Part shown: positions 9,548 to 14,325 of the stretch, in pieces
Layout: the number at the start of each line of letters is the position of its first letter
Numbering within the stretch: the first letter of the stretch is position 1
NCBI GenBank assembly: GCA_937968025.1
Contig: CALBSL010000178.1
Span: 1-14,325 of the forward strand
DNA from: an uncultured bacterium
GTDB lineage: Bacteria; Patescibacteriota; Patescibacteriia; 2-12-FULL-60-25
Reading direction: 5' to 3'
Length of the DNA: 14,325 nt
Translations under genes and position numbers: made by a program
The notes under the pieces: model-generated
What the model saw: only the letters and a program-made list of their open reading frames with translations
Database searches by the model: none
Told to the model about the DNA's origin: nothing

Positions 9548-10012
9548 TTATGCAGCGGGATGCTCAGTACGAATATGCGTCTCGTACAAGGCACGAAAAA
9601 TCGCTTGCCGTGTCACCGTTCCAAGAATCACTCCCTGATCAACCACGGGCATGCGACGCAGATTTTTTGCGAGCATGGTCGCGCCAACACGCATCACCGG
9701 ATCATCCGGGTGAACAGCATGCACCTCTCGCTGCATAAACCGCTCAATCGGATGGGACTGCACTTCGCGAATTTTCTGCTCTCGCTCAAGCGGATCGGTG
9801 TATAATTCTGTATTCACGTAGTAGCTCCCGTAAAACGGATAGAGAATCCGGAAGAGGTCGTGTTCCGACACGACGCCAACAAGCGCTCCTGACTCATCAA
9901 CGACGTAGGCAACGTGATGGCCGCTTTCATACAACAGCCGTGCCACATCTCGATAAAAAGCACCAACAGGAACCGTCACCGCCACGGGCTCTAGGCATTC
10001 GCGAATACGCAT
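9548..10012 (-). CDS. Tandem CBS-domain protein
   Basis: From the ATG at 10012 the protein has 154 residues and is made almost entirely of two CBS domains. The first (about 3-58) contains DVARLLYESGHHVAYVVDE and GALVGVVSEHDLFRIL. The second (about 90-146) contains VHAVHPDDPVMRVGATMLAK, RRMPVVD and ILGTVTRQAIFRAL. The linker (about 58-88) is charged and tyrosine-rich. Such pairs bind adenine nucleotides and sense energy state, but here no enzyme or channel domain is attached, so the partner is unknown. A GTG at 10018 would add two residues. On the minus strand a good -10 hexamer, TATACT (10053-10048), lies about 36 bases upstream, without a recognisable -35. No Shine-Dalgarno sequence is seen. 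Confidence 0.88.
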   Translation of the reverse strand: MRIRECLEPVAVTVPVGAFYRDVARLLYESGHHVAYVVDESGALVGVVSEHDLFRILYPFYGSYYVNTELYTDPLEREQKIREVQSHPIERFMQREVHAVHPDDPVMRVGATMLAKNLRRMPVVDQGVILGTVTRQAIFRALYETHIRTEHPAA

Positions 10013-10124
10013 ACACACATCATGAGAAGAGTGAGACGTACCCTTTGAGTATACGGCGTTCCTGCCGCTTCGACGAGGTAGGTCAAGGCTTGTCTGCTTG
10101 CAAAAACCATGTTTCTATGGAACC

Positions 10125-10129
10125 GGGAG
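10125..10129 (+). promoter_or_regulatory. Shine-Dalgarno site deciding the start of the 240-residue gene
   Basis: GGGAG lies 7 bases before the ATG at 10137. A TTG at 10098 in the same frame has no comparable site, so 10137 is the preferred start. Confidence 0.6.
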
Positions 10130-10136
10130 AATCGCC

Positions 10137-10859
10137 ATGGAACCACCCGCCCCTTCCATCGAAGCTCACTTTCATCGGTGTGTGACAACTGCCTTCACAC
10201 GAGCGCATCGTTTTGGAGAAAAGGGTGGCCATGCCGCCGATACATCCTCCACTCTCTTGCGCGATCTTCAAACCCCGGAACGCTGGCTCCGTGCCATTGA
10301 GCGGGTGCGGGCCGCGTTTTACACCCGTCGGTCGGTCGATCAGATCACCCAGCACCACAGAAAGGCGTGGTCTGCAGCTCTCGACGGCGATGGCGTACTG
10401 ACTACACACTCCTTTCTGCGTGGCGACACCCTCAACCCACTCCTCGTGGATAGCGTCACCCAAGCGCTCGCGGAACGCGCCATTGGCAGCCTCGTCCTGA
10501 CGACGACGACCATTCCTTGGAAGGATCGGCTCACCTGGTCGCTACGGACCAGTACTCAAGCCGACATCCGCGATCAAGCCTGGCGCTACTGGCGCTACGG
10601 CGAGATCGTTCGCTGGCTCACGGATCCCGTCACATCGATCACGGAAGGAGAAACGAGCATCAGCCTGCTCATCGGAGTGGTTCTCACGCACTTTGCTGAA
10701 GATTTCGCTTCAGGAACAGGTGCAGAAACTGCTACTCATTGGCTCGCGCTGCTCGACACGCTCGGCGATGGCATCATGCCGATTGCCTACTCATCACGCG
10801 CACGAACCCTCACCCTGGCTCGCTGGCGGGATTTGGAGGGCGCCTCTCTCCCCTCTTGA
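10137..10859 (+). CDS. Hypothetical protein, 240 residues, soluble, helix-rich
   Basis: I do not recognise this protein. It has no signal peptide or membrane span and is likely cytoplasmic and mostly helical, with many Trp, Arg and Thr residues. Notable stretches are PERWLRAIERVRAAFY (about 47-62), SLVLTTTTIPWKDRL (about 117-131) and WRYWRYGEIVRWL (149-161). The WRYWRY element is encoded by a perfect tandem 9-base duplication (TGGCGCTAC at 10581-10589 and 10590-10598). No catalytic motif or metal-binding cluster stands out. It is divergent from the CBS gene by about 124 bases and ends in its own terminator. Codon use and length suggest a real gene, supported by the ribosome binding site and the stop codon placed inside the terminator. 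Confidence 0.72.
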   Translation: MEPPAPSIEAHFHRCVTTAFTRAHRFGEKGGHAADTSSTLLRDLQTPERWLRAIERVRAAFYTRRSVDQITQHHRKAWSAALDGDGVLTTHSFLRGDTLNPLLVDSVTQALAERAIGSLVLTTTTIPWKDRLTWSLRTSTQADIRDQAWRYWRYGEIVRWLTDPVTSITEGETSISLLIGVVLTHFAEDFASGTGAETATHWLALLDTLGDGIMPIAYSSRARTLTLARWRDLEGASLPS

Positions 10860-10876
10860 TGCAGAGGGGATTTTTT
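10849..10876 (+). terminator. Intrinsic terminator of the 240-residue gene
   Basis: Arms TCCCCTC (10849-10855) and GAGGGGA (10864-10870) with loop TTGATGCA are followed by six T (10871-10876). The stop codon TGA (10857-10859) sits in the loop. Confidence 0.88.
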
Positions 10877-10898
10877 GTGCTTGTTGAACATCTCAAAG

Positions 10899-10925
10899 AA
10901 AAACAAGGCCCTAAGCCTTGTTTTT
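10899..10925. terminator. Bidirectional intrinsic terminator at the 3' end of the ABC-F gene
   Basis: Arms AAAAACAAGGC (10899-10909) and GCCTTGTTTTT (10915-10925) with loop CCTAA form an 11-bp perfect stem with T runs on both strands. It lies 1 base beyond the ABC-F stop codon (complement of 10927-10929) and backs up the plus-strand terminator just upstream. Confidence 0.93.
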
Positions 10926-10926
10926 C

Positions 10927-12396
10927 TTACCGCTTCGATCGGCGCAACAGCTCCCCCAAATCCAACGTCTCGTCAAAACGGATCTCCTTCACGAAGTCAG
11001 GTACGTGACTCACCAGAATCATGGCACCCTTATATTCTTCGAGTGCACGGGCAATCACCGGCAAGTGACGGAAGTTGATGTGGTTCGTTGGCTCATCGAG
11101 AATGAGCAACCCCGGCGACTGCAACACGAAGCGCGCAAAACAGAGCAATCCTTTCTGCCCCTCTGAAAGCGACCCGACTTTATTCCGAATCACCTTGGAA
11201 TCGAGCAAGAACTCGGAGGCGACGGCACGCAAACGCTCCATCGACTCGATTTCCATCACGGACGCAAGGGATTCGTACACTGTCTGATCAAAATCCAACC
11301 CGGAAAAATCTTGACGATAGTAACCAACCTTCACCTCCGGAGCGATCTTCATCCCTTCATCCGTCTGATCTGCAAGGGCACGCAACAACGAGGTTTTCCC
11401 GATCCCATTTGGACCCGCAATCTGTAAACGGCGCCCTTTACGCAACGTCATTTCCAAGGGAAGACGTACGGGTTCGTGCCGATCCACTACCTGTACCGAG
11501 GTGATCTGAACAATCGCTTCCGAGAACGGCTGGGCAGGAATCTCAAAATCACGAATGGTTTTGTCTTCGCGACGCACATCCACCATCTCTTCTTCCGCCT
11601 CTTCCACCTGCTCACGAAGTTTGCTCGCGAGTTTGCGCATCTTTCCTCCTTTGTGCGCGAAGAAGTTCACCTTGTCCTTACGATCCTGAATATCTTTCAA
11701 CAAACGCGCATTTTGCATGCGTTCACGTTCAAGCTGGGCAGCGATTTCTTCCACCACGTTAAAGTAGTTACCGACGTACTGCTCGACCTTGCCGGTATGC
11801 GCGTCGAGGTTCAACACCCCTTCGGTGAAGGCGTTCAAGAAGTCGGCGTCGTGAGAGATCACGAGCACCGTTTTTGGATACATCATCAAAAACCCTGTGA
11901 GGTGCTCAATCCCTTCTGTATCAAGGTTGTTCGTTGGCTCGTCCAAGAGCAAAATATCTGGTTCTTGAATGAGCGCATGCGCCAACAGTAAACGCGCTTG
12001 CTGCCCACCAGAGAACTCACGCAACGGCTTCTCCAGCGGCGCGTGCAGGTTGACGACCTCAAGCACATCGGCGATGCGTCGATCGAGATCGTACTTGATT
12101 TCAGGGAAGGCGCTCGCAAAATACTCGCGTACGGTCCAGTCGAGTTGATCACGAGGAATCACTTGGTGACCGGTGGCAATCGTTGCCCCTTTTTGAATAT
12201 GAATCGCGCCTTCAAGCGGCTTGTAGACCCCGGTCATGAGCTTAAAAAGGGTACTTTTCCCTGCACCGTTTTGCCCCATCAGGGTGATTTTGGCGTTTTC
12301 ACGAACGGAAAAACTCGCCTCGTTTAACAGGAGGTGGTTTTCGTCGTAGCCAAAGGAGACATCGCTAAAGCGAATGAGAACGTTTCCGTGGTCCAT
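10927..12396 (-). CDS. ABC-F family ATPase (ribosome-associated type)
   Basis: This 489-residue protein has two ABC domains on one chain and no membrane span, the ABC-F layout. Domain 1 has Walker A GQNGAGKST (41-49), signature FSGGQ (128-132), Walker B ILLLDEP (148-154) and the switch His in VISHD (about 182). The linker (about 212-285) is a charged helical pair, the P-site-tRNA interaction motif of translation factors such as EttA. Domain 2 has Walker A GPNGIGKTS (328-336), signature LSEGQ (410-414), Walker B LLILDEP (430-436) and His464. The D-loop of domain 2 reads NHINF where NHLD is usual. Known relatives act on stalled or initiating ribosomes or protect against ribosome-targeting antibiotics; which applies is unknown. 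GAGG 7 bases before the ATG is a good ribosome binding site. Confidence 0.95.
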   Translation of the reverse strand: MDHGNVLIRFSDVSFGYDENHLLLNEASFSVRENAKITLMGQNGAGKSTLFKLMTGVYKPLEGAIHIQKGATIATGHQVIPRDQLDWTVREYFASAFPEIKYDLDRRIADVLEVVNLHAPLEKPLREFSGGQQARLLLAHALIQEPDILLLDEPTNNLDTEGIEHLTGFLMMYPKTVLVISHDADFLNAFTEGVLNLDAHTGKVEQYVGNYFNVVEEIAAQLERERMQNARLLKDIQDRKDKVNFFAHKGGKMRKLASKLREQVEEAEEEMVDVRREDKTIRDFEIPAQPFSEAIVQITSVQVVDRHEPVRLPLEMTLRKGRRLQIAGPNGIGKTSLLRALADQTDEGMKIAPEVKVGYYRQDFSGLDFDQTVYESLASVMEIESMERLRAVASEFLLDSKVIRNKVGSLSEGQKGLLCFARFVLQSPGLLILDEPTNHINFRHLPVIARALEEYKGAMILVSHVPDFVKEIRFDETLDLGELLRRSKR

Positions 12397-12523
12397 AGAA
12401 GTGCCTCATTCAACCAAAAAATTGAGAAAAGCGCAAGCTCATGCGCAGCACACAAAAAAAGAACCCCGTCCGATACGCTTCCAGATAGTCTATCAGGGAG
12501 GTATCAACCGAGGTTTCGAAGTG
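12397..12523 (-). other. Leader of the ABC-F gene, with short hairpin and nested dyad
   Basis: This 127-base stretch lies between the 169-residue gene and the ABC-F gene. On the minus strand a short hairpin (GCGCA at 12446-12442, TGCGC at 12435-12431) is followed by TTTT, and a run of seven T sits at 12460-12454. No stem directly precedes that T run, so neither is a firm terminator. I found no good promoter here; the ABC-F gene may be read through from upstream. Confidence 0.35.
12472..12505. repeat. Nested inverted repeat GATAC...GATAG-T-CTATC...GTATC
   Basis: Outer arms GATAC (12472-12476) and GTATC (12501-12505) flank an inner palindrome GATAG-T-CTATC (12484-12494), with spacers of 7 and 6 bases. 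The one-base centre would be too tight as a full RNA hairpin loop, so a DNA-level site (an operator for a dimeric regulator) fits as well as an RNA structure. Confidence 0.4.
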
Positions 12524-13033
12524 CTACTTGGGCACGACGAGGATTCTGGTGCCGGACGTGAGGGGGCGACCAAGGGAGTGCAGCCCGAGCCTACCACCAC
12601 CGCCATCATCGAACACATACGGCACATATCGACGACCGTTCCAGCGCAGCGTAGAGCCAGGAGCGATGAGTGGGTACATCCTCTTCTCAAGGGAGTACTT
12701 CTCATCGTAGCAGAGCAACTCCTCATAGCCCGCGAGCCGCAAGTGGTTGCGGTCAATCACAGGAAGGAGCTCGTCAATAAACCAAGCGCGACCAATCAGG
12801 AGAATACGCTTGAAATCGACCTCGACAGGTGCTGAGCCCGCCGAACCGTAATGCACCCCGGGAACACCCTCGCAAAGCGCAATCGGTTCGAACCGCCGCT
12901 GAGCGATGTAGTAGGGGTGTATGGATACCGGAAAGCGACGCCTCAACTCCTCGAGCGGGGGTTGAGCGTAGACGACCGGAGCCAAGCGCGGCGAATTCTC
13001 ATCATCCACATTCGAAGCATCTGTCTGTGACAT
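12524..13033 (-). CDS. Hypothetical protein, 169 residues, under a structured leader
   Basis: I do not recognise this protein. The first 20 residues are polar and acidic (likely disordered), followed by a Pro/Tyr/Arg-rich segment (PPLEELRRRFPVSIHPYYIAQRRF, about 25-48). The middle stretch FKRILLIGRAWFIDELLPVIDRNHL resembles a beta-alpha unit, and the end GRPLTSGTRILVVPK looks like a beta strand tail. There is no signal peptide, membrane span or cysteine cluster. The start is set by GAGGT (complement of 13038-13042) 4 bases before the ATG, and by a near-consensus promoter upstream. A well-defined promoter, long leader and ribosome binding site argue that it is expressed and controlled. It lies upstream of the ABC-F gene on the same strand, with a 127-base gap. 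Confidence 0.75.
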   Translation of the reverse strand: MSQTDASNVDDENSPRLAPVVYAQPPLEELRRRFPVSIHPYYIAQRRFEPIALCEGVPGVHYGSAGSAPVEVDFKRILLIGRAWFIDELLPVIDRNHLRLAGYEELLCYDEKYSLEKRMYPLIAPGSTLRWNGRRYVPYVFDDGGGGRLGLHSLGRPLTSGTRILVVPK

Positions 13034-13142
13034 CGCTACCTCGTTCGATGAGGTTCGCCCCTCGTCCCGACACCGTATCGGAACCTCAGGCTAACCGCCT
13101 TTACGCCTAAGCTGATTGCACACTTGAACACGTAAGAATCAG
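13034..13142 (-). promoter_or_regulatory. Candidate cis-regulatory leader with mutually exclusive helices at the ribosome binding site
   Basis: Reading the minus strand from the predicted start near 13142, four helices can be drawn: P1 CTGATT/AATCAG (13142-13137 with 13117-13112); P2 CTTAGGC/GCCTGAG (13111-13105 with 13091-13085, one G-U pair); P3 TGAGGTTC/GAACCTCA (13088-13081 with 13056-13049, 8 bp perfect); P4 ACCTC/GAGGT (13054-13050 with 13042-13038), where GAGGT is the Shine-Dalgarno sequence. P3 overlaps both P2 and P4, so P2+P4 (site hidden) and P3 (site free) exclude each other. A GTG-started 31-codon frame (13131-13036, TAG stop) also crosses the leader and ends 2 bases before the ATG. 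No known riboswitch class is recognised. Folding was done by eye. Confidence 0.45.
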
Positions 13143-13148
13143 TTCGAT

Positions 13149-13177
13149 ATTGTACATCGAAGATAGCCTTTTGTCAA
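13149..13177 (-). promoter_or_regulatory. Near-consensus sigma70-type promoter of the 169-residue gene
   Basis: On the minus strand a perfect -35 TTGACA (13177-13172), a 17-base spacer and -10 TACAAT (13154-13149, one mismatch) give a start near 13142. It is the best promoter match I found in the window. Confidence 0.82.
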
Positions 13178-13233
13178 GATGCTGGCAATGTTTTAGCACG
13201 TTTGGTTGATTGACCGGGTTTTGGTTCATAAGC

Positions 13234-13261
13234 AAAGCCCCGACCTAAGTCGGGGCTTTTT
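13234..13261. terminator. Intrinsic terminator downstream of the zinc-ribbon gene
   Basis: Arms AAAGCCCCGAC (13234-13244) and GTCGGGGCTTT (13249-13259) with loop CTAA form an 11-bp stem. The T run is better on the plus strand (13257-13261) than on the minus strand (three T within the stem, then GC). It lies directly after the zinc-ribbon stop codon (complement of 13263-13265). Confidence 0.82.
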
Positions 13262-13262
13262 C

Positions 13263-13850
13263 TTACTTCGCGTCGTCGTTGAGCAACTCAAGGATCGTGT
13301 TGAGCTTGTCGTTCAAGATCTCGAACTGTTCATTACGGAGCGTTGGACGGGCGTTTGCGCCTTCCTGCGCCGTGTAGGAGCGTTCTCCGCCGAAGTCACG
13401 GCTTGGAGCGCGACGTTCGAAGCGACCACCTTGGTCACCACTCCCCTTCTTAAAGCAGTTGCTGCAGAGAACCGGCTTCTTGCCATTTGGCTTGAAGGGA
13501 ACTTCGCAAGAAGCGCTGCATTCCGCACAGGTTGCCTGGTGCATGGAGGATGGGAACGCCTGACGGTCGCGACCGAAGCCGCCACGGCTACCGCCGCCGA
13601 AACCCCCACGACTCCCACCACCGAACCCTCCGCGACCCCCGCCACCAAACCCGATACGGAACGCGCCGCCCAGCAGCGGCCCGGCGATGGGACCGACCAG
13701 GATCGTCATGGACCAGAGCGCCAGGGCCATCCCCGCCTTGCGGGCGGCCACGTCCTTGAACGCCTTGTCGGTGCGGTTGTACGAGGCGTCGTAGGTACGC
13801 TGGTTGTTGTCCAGAACGTCCATCGTGGCGTTGAAGATGTTGAAGGCCAT
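13263..13850 (-). CDS. CxxC zinc-ribbon Gly/Arg-rich protein with a phage-like N-terminus (possible chimera)
   Basis: This 195-residue frame has two unlike parts. Residues 1-65 (MAFNIFNATM, then NNQRTYDASYNRTDKAF, then the hydrophobic stretch MALALWSMTILVGPIAGPLL at 41-60) resemble small phage virion proteins and start in a TGATG overlap with the phage-like upstream frame. Residues 67-94 are Gly/Arg repeats (GGFGGGSR units). Residues 103-137 form a zinc ribbon with C108-x2-C111 and C129-x2-C132, and EVPFKPNGKKPVLCSNCF is typical of small CPR CxxC proteins, as is the C-terminal helix NEQFEILNDKLNTILELL (173-190). The native CPR protein would be expected to begin near the Gly-rich region. The join in low-complexity sequence suggests an assembly mis-join or a true fusion. 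The zinc-ribbon half is the surer call. Confidence 0.65.
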   Translation of the reverse strand: MAFNIFNATMDVLDNNQRTYDASYNRTDKAFKDVAARKAGMALALWSMTILVGPIAGPLLGGAFRIGFGGGGRGGFGGGSRGGFGGGSRGGFGRDRQAFPSSMHQATCAECSASCEVPFKPNGKKPVLCSNCFKKGSGDQGGRFERRAPSRDFGGERSYTAQEGANARPTLRNEQFEILNDKLNTILELLNDDAK

Positions 13851-14325
13851 CAGAAATTAACCCCCGAAATGCCACGGTTGACGAAGTTGGCGCTCGTTGG
13901 CTGCACGAAGCCGCCGCCGGTGTAGTTATCCCACGCCTGCCCGACCGTCGAACCGCCAGCACCAAGACCCGAGCCCGTCCCGCCGTTGGCGTACCGGCTG
14001 AAGATGTTGGAAGCCGCGCCCCCGATAGCGTTGATGACGCTGCCGTTCTGAGCGCCGTTCGCCGCCGCATAGGCCGCGTTATTGTCGCCCTGCGCGCCGT
14101 AGATGTTGGAGACGTTGTTGGCGTTGTTCGTGCTAGCCGCGCCGACCGAGCCCGCCGCGTTCGTTCCAATCCCGGTCAGGCGGAAAAGATTGTTGGTCGC
14201 CGTGTCGTCGCGGTTCGTGTTGAACGTCCGGTCGCTTTCGAAGTTGTTGTTCGCGAACCCACGGTCGTTGTTGAACTGCGTCAGACCGACCTGGCGATCC
14301 GTGTCGAAGTTGGCGTTCGTGTTGT
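13850..14325 (-). CDS. Phage-virion-like Asn/Gly/Ala-rich protein, C-terminal part only
   Basis: On the minus strand the frame is open from the window edge to TGA (13852-13850), about 157 codons, with the 5' end outside. The composition is strikingly rich in Asn, Gly, Ala and Thr. The N-terminal visible part repeats a short pattern of Phe, Asn/Asp and Asp-Arg (NFDTDRQ, QFNNDRGF, NFESDRTF, NTNRDD), which suggests a long helical or coiled-coil repeat. It then becomes Gly/Ala/Asn-rich (GAASTNNANN, YAAANGAQNG) and ends AWDNYTGGGF to NFVNRGISGVNF. Such repeats are common in structural or DNA-ejection proteins of tailed phages, but I cannot name a family. The TGATG junction couples it to the next frame. 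The frame lacks an ATG, so standard gene callers may miss it. Confidence 0.6.
   Translation of the reverse strand, partial: NTNANFDTDRQVGLTQFNNDRGFANNNFESDRTFNTNRDDTATNNLFRLTGIGTNAAGSVGAASTNNANNVSNIYGAQGDNNAAYAAANGAQNGSVINAIGGAASNIFSRYANGGTGSGLGAGGSTVGQAWDNYTGGGFVQPTSANFVNRGISGVNF

Noticed and set aside
10048..10086. Minus-strand TTGACC and TATACT as a promoter for the CBS gene
   Set aside because: The two hexamers are 27 bases apart, far beyond the usual 16-18. Only the -10-like TATACT is kept as a weak hint.
10098..10136. TTG start extending the 240-residue protein by 13 residues
   Set aside because: The ATG at 10137 has GGGAG at proper spacing, and the TTG has no such site.
12427..12460. 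Intrinsic terminator after the 169-residue gene
   Set aside because: The seven-T run has no stem directly before it, and the hairpin at 12431-12446 has only five pairs followed by four T. Neither is convincing.
13206..13925. Long plus-strand open frame of 239 codons opposite the zinc-ribbon gene
   Set aside because: It is antisense to the recognisable CxxC/zinc-ribbon and phage-like frames. Its Thr/Ala/Pro-rich translation is what the complement of Gly-rich G+C-rich codons gives, and it has no ribosome binding site.

Overview
The window looks like a bacterial chromosome fragment, probably from the Candidate Phyla Radiation (Patescibacteria). That placement is an inference. It rests on the small glycine/arginine-rich CxxC zinc-ribbon protein at the right, a type I associate with these genomes, on very compact gene packing, and on divergent but complete F-type ATP synthase subunits. 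UGA is used as a stop (for example at 10857-10859), so the UGA=Gly recoding of Gracilibacteria and Absconditabacteria does not apply. Hand counts of single 60-base lines give about 53% G+C in the ATP synthase genes, about 62% in the antiporter gene and about 65% at the far right end.

Layout from left to right. (1) A 5'-truncated HI0933-like flavoprotein on the plus strand ends at a two-way terminator. (2) From 8020 down to 1063 on the minus strand lies a complete F1Fo ATP synthase operon in the order atpI/Z, atpB (a), atpE (c), atpF (b), atpH (delta), atpA (alpha), atpG (gamma), atpD (beta), atpC (epsilon). (3) A cation/proton antiporter of the CPA2 family is transcribed divergently from the operon head. 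(4) A CBS-domain protein (minus) and an unrecognised 240-residue protein (plus) are divergent. (5) An ABC-F ATPase and an unrecognised 169-residue protein follow on the minus strand. The second has a near-consensus promoter and a long foldable leader. (6) The right end holds a glycine-rich zinc-ribbon ORF whose N-terminal third looks phage-like, fused or mis-joined to a phage-virion-like partial ORF that runs off the edge.

How the genes fit together. The ATP synthase subunits form one machine. The c subunit has a two-carboxylate, Na+-type ion-binding pattern (E26 plus V57/E59/S60/T61/Y64). Together with the divergent Na+/H+-type antiporter this suggests sodium-coupled energetics. None of the nine atp genes has a recognisable Shine-Dalgarno sequence, unlike several genes to the right. 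The features most worth a second look are the Na+-type c ring next to an antiporter, the mutually exclusive helices in the leader at 13034-13142, the unusual long delta subunit, and the apparent host/phage chimera at about 13640-13670. No RNA genes, CRISPR arrays or insertion sequences were seen, and no gene-free stretch exceeds 300 bases.
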